Below are positions 1 through 9,765 of a DNA stretch of 64,000 bases, in pieces. This stretch comes from Cristatella mucedo. Its lineage: Eukaryota; Bryozoa; Phylactolaemata; Cristatellidae. The notes beneath the pieces were generated by a model. It had not been told where the DNA came from and searched no databases. It worked only from the letters and a program-made list of their open reading frames with translations. The stretch spans positions 1-64,000 of the forward strand of contig WPIO01000246.1 of NCBI GenBank assembly GCA_009760855.2, written 5' to 3'. The position numbers were made by a program, and so were the translations under genes. Within the stretch, counting starts at the first letter, position 1. Each line of letters opens with the position of its first letter.

Positions 1-34
1 GTCGAGGCACCTATTTCCAGATAAGTAACATCTA

Positions 35-575
35 AAATATGGAATCCTTTGGATAGGGATGCCCCATCCTCGTTGGCCCAAGCATTTTTCACATCTAGTC
101 CTGACTTCTGTAGCTCACTATGCCCTCTACCGACTTCGGGCTTTCACAACAGCATGCTCACTGCCAGTGAACAACTCTTAAGGTAAGATTGTCATGAGCA
201 TGATTTTACTCACCATTCAATAGCATTTCGCTTTCCAGAAAATCTAAAGCAACTAGAAAGAGATTAGGTTGTCTGAGGGCGCTTTATCAAGTGGTTTATT
301 TATATTATTATTATGAAAGTTGCTATTCCCAAATTACACATTTTCCCATCGACTCGAACTGGCTTTACTTCAAGTAGCCCATCGATTTTAGAATTCATTC
401 GAACACTTTAAGGTTCCTTCATTCTCTTGCTGCAACCGAGCTACTTACACGTGAGGCTGGGCTTCTAACCACCTGCTCTTAAGCCAAAATATCTACCAAA
501 TCTCAAATACATGGGAGACCATGCCTTTGATTTGTATGCTCCCGGAGCCTATCAATCACTATCAACTGATGTCAC
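35..575 (+). mobile_element. LINE C fragment (third, decayed non-LTR family)
   Basis: Read on the plus strand in broken frames, this resembles the C-terminal part of an L2/CR1-type ORF2: an LDFCSSL-like stretch near 105-125, then an HI-x-LHW-like stretch near 345-400 and an APTEL-like stretch near 430-450. No frame is open, and there is neither a tail nor a target duplication. A young LINE A tail at 198-312 interrupts it. The partner copy is at 59.25-59.70 kb. Assignment to a separate family is inference from poor similarity to LINE A and LINE B. Confidence 0.45.
198..312 (+). mobile_element. Very short LINE A tail insertion with target duplication
   Basis: Only the last ~115 bases of LINE A are present: the GCATGATTTTACTC segment, the GCAAC-type stem with GGGCGCTTT, and a TATTATTATT tail. 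It is flanked by ATGA at 194-197 and 313-316. The duplicate region near 59.41 kb has an uninterrupted site, so this is a post-duplication insertion of an extremely 5'-truncated copy. Confidence 0.8.
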
Positions 576-600
576 GACAACCTTGACTTGGTGATAGTTA

Positions 601-1447
601 TGAATAATAATAATAATGATCGTGCACTTGATAAAGCTTTCTCAGAGAACTCAATCTCTCTCTAGGCGCTTTACATTTGCTGCAAAGGGAAAAGCTACTG
701 AATGGTGAGTAATATCGTGCTTGATAAACAAACAAAATGAATAACATGGTTAGGGGTGACATACACAGCTTCAGAATGCAAATTTGGTTAGTGGCAGCAT
801 GCACAGTGTCAGCACACATAATCACATCAAGGACGAATGACAGGGACCCACTAAATGCGGTCCTGAATAGGGGTATTTTAAAATTCTTTTTAAATGTGAT
901 CAGACCAGGGGATGTTCTGACACAGGTCGGAAGGGAGTTCTAGGCTTTGGGAGCATATGACCTAAATGTACGGTCGCAAGAGGATTTGAGGTTTGTACGA
1001 GGTATTTGTAGATTGCTGGATTGCAAAAAGCTGGTGGTACGATGCTTGACCTGATGGGGGAGTAAATCTGAGAGATAGGTTGGAGCCAAAGAATGAAGTG
1101 ACCTAAAAGTGAGCAACAAAACCTTAAAGTCAATCCGTTGCTTGACTGATAGCCAGTGCAGGTCGGCCAGATGTGGTGTAATGTGGCAACTGCGATGCTC
1201 ACGACAGACAAGCCTAGCTGCAGAGTTTTGCACCAGCTGCAAACGCGTGATCGCACATGCTGGTAGGCCAGTAAGCAGTGAGTTGCAGAAGTCGAGACGG
1301 GATGTCACGAAGGCATGAACCCACTTGAACGTGGCATCCTTATCTAAACAAGCCCTAATTTTAGCAATCTTATGAAGCTGAAAATAGGCAGATATGACTG
1401 AGGAGGTGATATGGTCGTCAAACGAGAGGTCGCTTTTTGGAAGAAGC
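601..1447 (-). pseudogene. LINE A copy, 5'-truncated (C-terminal ORF2)
   Basis: On the minus strand this is the 3' part of LINE A. It starts at an SDLSxDDHI block near 1440 and runs through VHAFVTSRLDFCNSLLTGLP, NSAARLVCRE, HITPHLADLHWL and FRSYAPKAWNSLP-like blocks to the untranslated tail. The tail carries the CTCTCTAGGCGCTTTACATT stem and a short ATT repeat. A largely open frame covers the coding part, with frame loss near the 3' end. The reverse transcriptase palm is missing. The same insertion is in the SD1 partner (59.75-60.56 kb), so it predates the duplication. Confidence 0.85.
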
Positions 1448-1569
1448 TGAACACCCTCACATTCATCCAAGCATAAGCTGTGCTCATGTACATTTTTCTT
1501 TGTGCATTTATGCATACTGTGCCTACTATAAATAAACCACTCACATTCTTCATTTATATCATATGCCAA

Positions 1570-2439
1570 GTGCCTAGAAAATCAACCGATAGATTGAGCA
1601 TCAGTTGACCTAGTCAGTAAGTTCTCCAAAGCACTTAATACATTCCTCAAGGTGCCCGCACAGCATCGGTGCACAGGACATGTACTGCACACTTACGTTA
1701 TGAAATCAGCGACTCGACATTCAAAGCTACACTATAAAAATGTCTGCACGCCATAGAATGTTTTTTTAATAGAACTTATTCTTGATCAGTTAACGGCCTC
1801 TATAGTCGTCCAGGCTGTTATCTGTTTACTATTGATAGTTTGGATTCTAGATAGTATGAAGTGCCGAGAGAGAAATTATGCAGTTTTTTCAGGGCACCTA
1901 AAATGCCTTTTCATTGCACTGGCGGCCTGTTTCTCTATATGATAAATACTATGCACAGAGAGGAGCATGAAAACCCGAATAAACGCACATCAATTCACGT
2001 AGGTACAGTTGCTCAAGGACATTAACTTAGGGCTACCTGCTAATCATTAGCAATCTTAACATGAAATTTTACAAAAACAACCTATAAATATTATCAACGT
2101 CTAAGATATATATATCAATAAATATATATGAGTGTGTGCTTTTTTGGTGTCTGTGGGTCAAAATGGTACACATGCTGCCCTTTTGGTTGCCGTGCTAAGC
2201 AAGTTCAACATGCACTGAAGTATTTTTTTGAGGTTTCCGATTTGCTTTGGAATCAGTAGCAGTTTATAGAAAAAACTGTGTAACACAGCTAGAACATGTC
2301 AGAGTTGAAATTTGTTGAATGATATTGGAAAAGTGCGTCTTTTAGCAGACCTGGTCAGGATAGGCTATAAATCGAAAGTTAAGTTAGAGGCACCACAAAT
2401 TAGCCAAATATTTTCCTAATAAAAAAGAGCCAGTGAACC
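1570..2439. other. SD1 spacer, no gene recognised
   Basis: This stretch is shared with 60.57-61.63 kb. It is AT-rich with stop codons in every frame and contains a short TATATATAT run near 2107-2130. I see no splice-bounded exon, tRNA or terminal repeat. Confidence 0.5.
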
Positions 2440-2565
2440 ACATAAAAAAGCTCGACCAAGGTCAGGTTGAGGTGGTAGGCTGGAGTATCATGGCACATGT
2501 GAAGCACCTGAATAGGCATTAAGTTCACGTGGGCAGCTATGCAAATAAATTTCATTATACTCTTA
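2440..2565 (+). mobile_element. SINE S2 copy (decayed)
   Basis: It keeps the middle and 3' part of SINE S2: CGACCAAGGTCAGGTTGAGG, a degenerate box B region, then GTGAAGCACCTGAATAGG and a weakened GGGCAGCTATGCAAATAAATT end. The partner copy is near 61.65-61.79 kb, so it is older than SD1. The 5' tRNA-like head is mostly lost. Confidence 0.55.
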
Positions 2566-2639
2566 TTGTTATTGCAAAGATTATAAACCTATGACCGAAT
2601 AAATCAGAAAAAGCTTGACAGTATCGATCAACTGTTTTT

Positions 2640-3290
2640 TCTTAATCAGAATGAATTTTTTTAGCACAGTCAGTGAACCCAATCTTTTTCTAAACGCCTT
2701 ACAAATTGTTGCAATAGAAGAATGATCAAATGGTTAGTCTTAGCATACTCAATGACAACAAGCATAGCACGGTTACAGGTGACATGCTTACTGTTAGCAA
2801 GTAAATCTGGATAGTTGCCGCATGCCAGCGACAGCAACCACAAGCACACAAACAGCAAGTGACACGGATAACATTTCTGAATCACAATCGGTTTGCCAAT
2901 AACTAGTAAGTTAAGTTCTGAGTGAGTTCTTTGGGGCCGCTTTATCAAGTGTATTGTTATTATCGCCAATTTAAAAGAGTTTTGTCGTCAATTTCCGCAG
3001 GTTTGTAAAGGTCCATGTGTGGATGCCATCAATTCATGCAAAAAGAATGTATAAAGAATTCGAAAAGCTCGAGGGCTGGGAAGGACCACGGTGAACGTAC
3101 AACTGAGAGTAGTCAGCATAGAATTGAAACCCTAGATTGTACCTGGCTTACACGTCAACAAGCAGAATATCATAAACCGTGAAAAGAACAGTACCAAGAG
3201 CTTGAATCCTGATATTCCTCACGTTTCATTGACTTTGGTTTAGCCCAGACAGTACACAGTGTGGGTCACTAAATACATGCTTAAAAAAGC
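2640..3290 (-). pseudogene. Old LINE A-related remnant
   Basis: Weak but continuous resemblance to LINE A on the minus strand. A tail-like part lies at 2690-2860. A palm-flanking part at 2895-3240 includes a match to the segment around the TAACTAGTAAGTT motif and to the AAACCGTGAAAAGAAC motif that follows the catalytic region. No frame is open. It is older than SD1, since 61.85-62.53 kb carries it too. Confidence 0.5.
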
Positions 3291-3453
3291 ATTTGGCAAC
3301 TGCCTAAACTTGAAGGTTTCTTCCAGAAGACTGCTTCTACAGCTAGCCATCACGTCCGACCCCTACCTAAGATTAGGGTGTATTCCATGTATACTTGCAA
3401 AACATTTAACTAGCTCCTTAGTACAGTCTTGGCTTGATTATTGTACCTATCTC

Positions 3454-3625
3454 GGTGAGCCGTGAAGACTCTCTTGGTAAGGTGGTAGCTTTTCACGACC
3501 TCGGCCCTGAGGTCGTGGATTCGATTGCTATGGAGGGCGATCCTTTATCGCGACTGCAAGCGATGGTGATAACCGTCAAGGCTCTTCTGTTACTATACGA
3601 AAAGAAGCTGTTAAAGCAGCTAGTA
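3454..3625 (+). mobile_element. SINE S1 monomer
   Basis: This is a tRNA-derived SINE of about 175 bp. A box A-like part (CTCTTGGTAAGGTGG) is followed by a strong hairpin (CACGACCTC ... GAGGTCGTG at about 3496-3519) and a box B (GGATTCGATTGC). The family body (GGGCGATCCTTTATCG, CAAGCG, GGCTCTTCTGT) leads to a GCTGTTAAAGCAGC end. It is not a functional tRNA because no acceptor stem can be drawn. The same copy exists in SD1 right, where a LINE A insertion splits it. Confidence 0.75.
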
Positions 3626-3659
3626 TGTATTAGTGTTTATAGTATTCTTTTATTTATCT

Positions 3660-4130
3660 TCTAGCATGGCTACCAAAAAGCGATGGAGTCACTGCAGACG
3701 GCCATGAATATGGCTGCACGGCAAGTTGGCAAATCCCAAAGGTTTGTCCGAATGTCTCCTTTTCTAAAAAAGCTAGGGTGGCTGCTGGTTGATCAAGGGA
3801 TCCATAGGCCTTACACTGACCCGCAAGGCATGCCACAGCTTGGCTCCTTCATACCTACCTGAACCGCTACACTAGTTTCAGCCTCCTCATGCCTGCTATA
3901 TGACAACCAATTAGTGTTTTCATTCCTTAGCCTAAAGACAGTTGGCAACAGAAACCATAGGTCATCAGCTGGTGGACTGTGGAACTCGCTTCAGCGAATC
4001 CTACACAGCGACCACTACTATCGTGCTTCCGACTATAACACTTACTTCCCATGGTCCTGAGCTGCTACATCCACGCATCTCACTACCTCAACTATTCTCC
4101 TGACTCTGCCATGCTTCCTATGTCTATAAC
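3660..4130 (+). pseudogene. LINE B fragment (plus strand)
   Basis: Translated in shifting frames this gives the LINE B C-terminal signature: NMAARQVGKSQRF, KKLGWLLVDQGI, LTRKACHSLAPSYL, GNRNHRSSAGGLWNSL. It stops about 130 bp before the normal 3' end and abuts a minus-strand LINE B copy, forming an inverted 3'-to-3' junction near 4125. The same arrangement is seen at the right end of the window. Confidence 0.7.
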
Positions 4131-4770
4131 TCTACGAAGCCATAAGGCAATGTGGGTGTTATGCAGGAGAGTTTGCATAGTTCACTCACTGCCCAACATG
4201 CTTTCGATATTCATTCGGTAGCCAACGGACCTCATCTCACGGGCGAAAGAGAAAGTAAGAATGATATCAGGGTCAGGAGAGAAGCTGAGGTAATGTGTAG
4301 AGTGAAAGTAGCAACTTAAAAAGAATGAAAAGTATGAGCCATAATCGGCAGCAGGAGAGTAGTTATCGTAGCCGACGAATTGCCTTTGCTCTGCCTCCCT
4401 TGATCAACCGGCAGCCATACTTGCTCTTTTTAGCAAAGGAGCTACATGCTTAAACCACTGGGACTTGAAAAAAGTATTCATGCAGCCATATTCATAGCCA
4501 GCTGCAGTGGCCTAGTTGCTTTTTAGGTAGCCCAGCCAAAAGGGAATTCAAATAATCAAGCCGAGATATGATTCTAGTGCTGGATAAATTTTGCAAGTCC
4601 CTATGGAAGGCAGTTCCTAATATTAGATCGGATTTAGACGTGGTGGCTAGCTGTATAAGCACTTTTCTGAATGAAGCTTTTAAAAATGGAAGCAGCTGTG
4701 GAAAACGACAGTTAAATTTGGAGCAAGTGGCGATGGTATAACAACAGCACCACCTATTGGATGAGCACTA
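4125..4770 (-). pseudogene. LINE B fragment (minus strand)
   Basis: On the minus strand this carries the LINE B 3' untranslated end (AACACCCACAT, GGCTACCGAATG) and then the C-terminal coding region with many frame breaks. Further 5' the KLNDDKTQLL-side region can be traced up to about 4760. It forms the right arm of the inverted LINE B pair. Confidence 0.65.
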
Positions 4771-4774
4771 CTGT

Positions 4775-5175
4775 GTAATCCAAAAGCAGGCATGGCTCTG
4801 CCAGCCTATTTCCTGATGCATTTCCAAAAATCTTGGTGTGGCATTGAAAATTGATCTTTTATTAAACGACCACATCAGCTCCACAGTCAAGCTTGCCTAC
4901 TTGCAGCTACACTAAAGTTGCTAAAATTTGGACTTGTTAAGACTAGAATACCGCATCTAAATTGGTCCATGTATTATTAACATCCCATCTTCTGTAACTC
5001 ACTGCCTGCTAGTTTACCGCCTGTGGAATTACGCACTTACAGCTGGTGCAGAACTCTGCACCAGCTGTAACTCTGTAACTCTGCCCCAGCCTAGTGTTGT
5101 CTGTCTCGAGTGGCACAGTAGTCACATCTATACAACTCTGGCCGACATGCACTGGCAACGTCATGAATTTAAGCA
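4775..5175 (+). pseudogene. LINE A fragment, heavily decayed
   Basis: On the plus strand it runs from a GSASISP-like block (GGCTCTGCCAGCC near 4794) through DDHISSTVK (4868-4900) and CNSLPASLP-like (near 4995) to a degenerate LHW block near 5150. A short internal duplication of the CTCTGCACCAGCTG word sits near 5050. No open frame is left. Confidence 0.7.
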
Positions 5176-5262
5176 TTGCATTAAGTAAAGCAACGCATTG
5201 ACCTTAGAGATTAGCCACTCACCCTTCGATCCTGTCATTCTTCCACTTCAGCCTATAAGAAT

Positions 5263-7150
5263 AATAATGATAATAATAATGCACTCGGTTAAGTGCTCTC
5301 AGAGAACTCAATCTCTCTCTAGGCGCTTTACATTTGCTGCAAAGGGAAATGAAATTGAATGGTGATTCATATCATGCTTGATAAACAAACAAAATGAATA
5401 ACATGGTTAGGGGTGACCAGCACAGGGTCAGCATGCAAATGTGGTTAGTGGCAGCATGCACAGTGTCAGCACGCATAAGCACATGTAGGACGAATGACGG
5501 GGACCCACTAAATGCTCTCCTAAATAGGTGTAATTTTAAGTTCTTTTTAAATGTGGTCAGGTCAGGTGCTGTTCTGACGCAGGTCCGGAGGAAGTTCCAG
5601 ACTTTGGGAGCATACGAACTAAATGCACGGTCTCCAAAGGATTTGACGTTTCTACGAGGTATTGGTAAACTGTGGGATTACGAAAAGCAGGCGGTACGAA
5701 GCTTGGCCCGGTGGGAAAGTAGATGTAATGTATCTCCGTCAGTAACTCCACAAAGTCATAAGGACCATGTGGGTGTTACGAAGGAGAGTTTTGTATAGTG
5801 TACTCACAGCCTAAGCAGCTTTCGGTACGCATTCGGTAGCCAACAGGATCTGAGAGACACTGGGACTAAATAATTAAGTGACTTAAAAGTGAGTGACAAC
5901 ACCTTGAAGTTGATCTGTTGCTTAGCTGGTTGCCATTGCAGGTCGGCAAGATGGGCTGTGACGTGATACCTGCGATGGTCACGACAGCCAAGCCTAGCAG
6001 CAAAGTTTTGCACCAGCTGTAGTCGTTTGATTGCACACGCTGTTAGGCTAGCAAGCAGTGAGTTACAGAAGGCACGACAGGAGGTCAGAAATGCAGGGAC
6101 CCACTTAGAAGCAGTATCCTTTGGGAAACCAACCCGAATTTTAGCAATGTTATGTAGTCTTATGTATGCTGACTTGAATGTGGAGCTTATATGGTCGGCT
6201 AACAAGAGGTCACTTTGGAACATGAAACCTAGATTTCGAGCCGATTTAACAGAAGATATGCCGGCAGAGCCAATATTGGGCTTCAGCCTTTTCAATGTCT
6301 GAATAACGCTGGGTTAGCCCATAACTAGTAAGTTAGTTTTCCCACGGTTAAGTTTTAGAAAACTTGCTGCCGTCCATGTGCAGATGTCATCAATACATGC
6401 AGGAAATGAGTTGAGAGAATTCGAGGTGCTGTAAGGCGGCAAGGGATCAAAGCAATGGTACAACCGAGTGTCATCCCCATAAAAGTGAAAGCCTAGATTG
6501 TGCGTGGCAATCGCATCGGCAAGAGGGACTGTATAAACCGTGAAAAGAACCGAACCTAACATGGAGCCCTGAGGTACCCCACATTCCAGAGGTACCTAGG
6601 ATGATCTTTCTCCGTTCAAATCAATACTCTGGGGTCACCCAATGAGATAGGATCGGAATCATTGCAGAGCAGCGCCAGTGATGCCCAGACAAAATGAGAG
6701 ATGCGCTAGAACAAGATTGATAGCATCAAAAGCTGCCGAAAGATCAAGCAAAACAAGCAGCGACACTTTACCTACGTCGGCATTTCTAAGTAGGTCGTTG
6801 TACACTCTAAGCAAAGCTGACTCAGTGGAGTGATTACCTCTAAAGCGAGACTGAAACTTCCTAGCAAGGTTGGAAGTTTCAATACATCAGTTCAGCTGCT
6901 CCCTAACGTCCCGTCCCAGTGTCTTTAGTGGGAATGATAGAAGGGACACTGGGCGGTAGTTACTCAACTTTTTTTGGTCTAGTGTTGCTTTCTTGAGAAC
7001 TGGCATGACAATAGCTTTATTGAAAGGTGCTAAGACATGACCTGAGGCTAATGACACATTAATGAAGTTAGTTATGCAAAGCAGCAGCAGATCAATGGAA
7101 CGTTGGAGCAGGAAAGTGGGAATAGAGTCGAGATGACTTGTTTTATGCAA
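5263..7150 (-). pseudogene. LINE A copy with most of the RT domain, YGDD variant
   Basis: This is the longest minus-strand LINE A copy. From its 5' side it shows RT fingers (LDSIPTFLLQRSIDLL, then KLSNYRPVSLL near 6950-7050), GVPQGS-like and VLFTVYTVPLADAI near 6500-6560, and the catalytic block as FYGDD instead of FYADD (near 6475). These are followed by LKLNRGKTNLLVMG and the C-terminal domain (5.80-6.29 kb). The 3' tail and stem-loop lie at 5263-5420. Several frameshifts and stops separate the pieces, and a LINE B tail is nested at 5722-5846. It ends where SD2 begins. Confidence 0.85.
5722..5846 (-). mobile_element. LINE B 3' end nested inside LINE A
   Basis: About 125 bases interrupt the LINE A tail. 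Read on the minus strand they are the LINE B end: GGCTACCGAATG, AACACCCACATGG, then GGAGATACATTACAT, the ATTAC-type terminus. Only a 3-base GAT repeat can be proposed as target duplication. This fixes the order of insertion: LINE B moved after this LINE A copy. Confidence 0.75.
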
Positions 7151-7334
7151 TATTTTACTCGTGCAAAGATCGCTAATCGGTTTATTTGTTAATTTTACGA
7201 CTAAATGGAGTGCCCGAATAAACTGCTGCCATATTTAAGTGCTACAAAATGCTATATCCATTTTAATATTAAAATTTCACAATAAAGACAGCTAGATACA
7301 CGAAGTTATATGCATGCATATATAAATAAATAAA

Positions 7335-7405
7335 TAAGTATATATATATTATATATATAATATATATATATATAATATATATATATATATTAATATATAT
7401 GTGTG

Positions 7406-7455
<50 letters not shown>
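7335..7455. repeat. (AT)n followed by (GA)n microsatellite
   Basis: An imperfect TATATA tract of about 85 bases runs directly into GAGAGA of about 27 bases and a short AGAC/AGAT stretch. It is absent from the partner copy near 43.64 kb. Confidence 0.95.
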
Positions 7456-7465
7456 CAGATAGATA

Positions 7466-7606
7466 ACAAACTTCTATGGCACCCTAAGAGAATCTAATAC
7501 AAATTCAGGCACATCACGTATTCCACTAGGTTCCACCCACGACCCTAGCCGGACCTTAGTCGGGCGAGTACCTTAACCACGGTGCCAAATAAACACCTAG
7601 CAAGAG
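7466..7606 (-). mobile_element. SINE S2 copy, private to SD2 left
   Basis: Read on the minus strand: a box A-like CACCGTGGTTAAGGTACTC, a CGACTAAGGTCCGGC segment, a box B-like GTCGTGGGTGGAACC, then GTGATGTGCCTGAATTTG and TTCTCTTAGGGTGCCATAG. The final part is the LINE A-type 3' stem-loop. The homologous place near 43.68 kb lacks it, so it inserted after SD2 formed. Confidence 0.75.
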
Positions 7607-7718
7607 TATGCAAAAACTGTCAAATGAGCTCGGGGTAATCTACTAGCTATCATATCAATCAGGACAAATTGGCCAAAAGTAAGTAAAGTAAACATGACAA
7701 TTTTAATGGGTAATGTAC

Positions 7719-7820
7719 CGGTGGTAATTCAACTGCTTCACTAGGCTGGACTTCATTCTGTGGATCAAGCTGGTTTTGGAAATCCATTGTGCGACAGATA
7801 TCCATCAGCCTCGACCACAC
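7719..7820 (-). CDS. Exon B of unidentified host gene (SD2 left copy)
   Basis: A 102-base exon candidate (34 codons, phase 0 on both sides). On the minus strand the acceptor reads CTATCTGACTGCAG before the exon, and the donor reads CCACCG/GTACAT. The frame begins VWSRLMDICRTMDFQNQLDP and stays open. The duplicate at 43783-43884 has exactly the same length, phase, acceptor and donor type, with changes such as D to E and T to R that keep the frame, while the flanking introns carry indels. I do not recognise the family. In this copy the upstream exon 0 is broken, so the gene here may be a pseudogene. Confidence 0.6.
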
Positions 7821-8391
7821 CTGCAGTCAGATAGTACACAGTTAAAAGACATGCAGAGTACCAAATAATTCAGTGGCAACGTCAGGCTTAAAGAAGAGCA
7901 TGGCTAAATCAGCTGGAATTACGATTCTTCCAGAGCCATATATACTATCAGAATTCCATTGGGTAAGGCATAATCGGCTGCATTAAACGTCTGTAAGATG
8001 GAAACCTTTATTCAGGTTTGCTCAATACCAACTACTACTGCCTCCTAATACATAATAGCTATTGTCAAAACTCATTTAATGAACCAACCTGCAACCTCAC
8101 CCTAAAGTCTGAGCTCAGGTATTGGTCGTAAGATCAGAAGGTGCATTGCAGGACACGAACTTCTTAACACACGCACACGCACACACACTCACATACACAC
8201 ACAGATGTGCATGAAAATGAATGAACCTGCATACAAATGTAGACCATGCACAACATAAAAATACAAGCATATGTTTTGAAACTAAGTCACTCAGTCACTA
8301 GTATACCGTTGGCTTGCATGCCAATGGTATGCACGGTGCATGATTTTTAACATACACCTTGATAGCAACACAATCGCTAGGCATTACACAC
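7821..8391 (-). other. Intron between exons A and B
   Basis: It has GT and AG ends on the minus strand, and the paralogous intron (43885-44460) is of similar size. It holds a CA-rich stretch (8165-8206) and no other recognisable element. Confidence 0.5.
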
Positions 8392-8598
8392 CTCGTCATA
8401 CTCTTCGGACATTTCATCAAGTGGCTCTGTTGGCCAATCATCGGCATTTTGAAAATATATCATCTCTCTTTCCTGCTCCTCCTCGAACAAAATTTGGTAT
8501 TGTATTGCTTGCTGTAGGTCGGCGTCTTCAAGCCGTGTAGTAATTATATCTTCTTCCCACATCATTAATTCGGAGATCAAGGGAGCCATGTGCCACGT
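8392..8598 (-). CDS. Exon A of unidentified host gene (SD2 left copy)
   Basis: A 207-base block (69 codons, phase 0/0). The acceptor is TTGTCTCTTTCTATAG just upstream on the minus strand, and the donor is GACGAG/GTGTGT. The frame starts TWHMAPL and contains LQQAI, ILFEEEQERE and WPTEPLDEMSEEY; it is strongly acidic with a short coiled-coil-like EEEQERE stretch. The duplicate at 44461-44667 is also 207 bases with the same splice sites and WPTEPLDEMSEEY unchanged. No catalytic motif or known domain is recognised. An internal ATG (HMAPL) could serve as a start, but the conserved acceptor argues for an internal exon. Confidence 0.6.
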
Positions 8599-8650
8599 CT
8601 ATAGAAAGAGACAAGCATTGCAGCAGAACACGAGCTTGGAACGAACACTT

Positions 8651-9000
8651 AACAATAATAATAATAATAATGTACTTGATAATGCGCCCCCAGAGAACTC
8701 AAACTCTTTCTAGGCGCTTTACATTTGCTGCAAAGGGAAAGGCAATTGAATTGTAAGTAAAATCATGCTTGAAAACAAACAAAATGAATAGCATGGTTAG
8801 AGGTGACATGCACAGGGTCAGCATGCAAATGTGGTTAGTGGCAGCATGCACAGTGTCAGCACGCATAAGCACGTGAAGGACGAATCACAGAGACCCACTA
8901 AATGCTGACCAAAATAGGTGTGTTTGTAAGTTCCTTTTAAATGTGGTCAGCTCAGGGGATGTTCTGACGCTGGCCGGGAGGGAGTTTCAGGCTTTGGAAG
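8651..9000 (-). mobile_element. LINE A copy, 5'-truncated, perfect target duplication
   Basis: This is a 350-base LINE A 3' end starting from an AATAATAAT tail. It contains the CTAGGCGCTTTACATTTGC stem side and the GGTGACATGCACAGGGTCAG region of the 3' untranslated part. It is bounded by CACTT at 8646-8650 and 9001-9005. The homologous site near 44.71 kb is empty. It lies in the intron between exon 0 and exon A of the duplicated gene. Confidence 0.9.
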
Positions 9001-9172
9001 CACTTGCCCGAGTACACACGCGGCAGATGAAGGTGGCACAACCAGAAAGTTCACAAGATGGCAGGCCAACTGATACTAAAGACTTTCCAACCACCACAAC
9101 CAGCCAGCCACAACAGGCATGCAGCTATAGTGATTGAGGAAGGTCTGGCAGCTGCTGCTGCAGCCGACTTCT

Positions 9173-9241
9173 TTCCAACTCAGTTTACTCTTGTCATATC
9201 GAGTTGTTGTTCACAATAGCCACAATGTCCTTTACTGCATT
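9173..9241 (-). pseudogene. Exon 0 remnant of unidentified host gene (SD2 left copy)
   Basis: A 69-base block aligned without gaps to 44885-44953. The acceptor (TTGGTAATAG) is kept, but the frame contains a TGA and a TAA, and the donor is AGAAGT where the partner has GTGAGT. The readable start is NAVKDIVAIVNNNSI. With the LINE A insertion in the following intron, this points to decay of the left gene copy. Confidence 0.45.
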
Positions 9242-9588
9242 CTATTACCAAGACAAGTTGCCAACATCGGTGAAATTATACTCCCACAGTAAAGGACTGG
9301 GCATTATGGCAAAGACCACATGCAGCAGCTTGCAAGGTAGCAGGAGCAGCGAGTGCATGAACGATTCGCTTGATATAGGACAGGGCTTATCCTGCCTTTA
9401 TCCACTGCTCTGCAGCAGATCGCCAGCCGTCAACAATCTTATCGATTGAGCAAGATAAGCAGCGACATTTGGACATTAGTGAGGAATCCCGAGAGACAGG
9501 GCCCCAGTTAGATAAGCACATCATGCATCTAGCCACTACACCCAGGTATCCGGCCGGCCTACACCCAACAATGCAAATTGCCATAAAG
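9242..9588. other. SD2 intron-like sequence
   Basis: It is shared with 44954-45298. A stretch near 9250-9300 on the minus strand reads VVFAIMPSPLLW, identical in most residues to the partner, but both copies run into stop codons soon after. I do not call an exon. Confidence 0.35.
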
Positions 9589-9765
9589 CTAGCTGATTAA
9601 ACAGCTTCATTTGTATAGCAGCATAAGGGCCTAAACCGTTATCATTACCGATTGCAATGACCAATAAAGAATTGCCTACCTAAGGATTCGAACCCACGAC
9701 CCCTCGGTAATGAAGAGCAGAAATCACTACCCTCTGGCCTATCTTGACCCAGAGCTTCACCGTCA
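9589..9765 (-). mobile_element. SINE S1 monomer
   Basis: On the minus strand: box A-like GGCCAGAGGGTAGTG, box B GGGTTCGAATCC (near 9690), the family segment GCAATTCTTTATTGG, and the 3' end GCTGTTTAATCAGCTAG. The SD2 partner carries the same copy at 45299-45475, so this insertion predates SD2. Confidence 0.75.

Larger units (their letters stand above)
1..4215. repeat. Segmental duplication SD1, left copy
   Basis: This block matches the end of the window (59.2-64.0 kb) in the same orientation and order, at roughly 80-90% identity by eye. The shared content is a LINE C fragment, a minus-strand LINE A copy, about 1 kb of unrecognised sequence, an S2 SINE, an old LINE A remnant, an S1 SINE and a LINE B fragment. 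Insertions private to one side show which elements moved after the duplication: a short LINE A tail here, and an S-LTR plus a LINE A copy on the other side. The window starts inside the block, so its true left edge is not visible. Confidence 0.85.
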
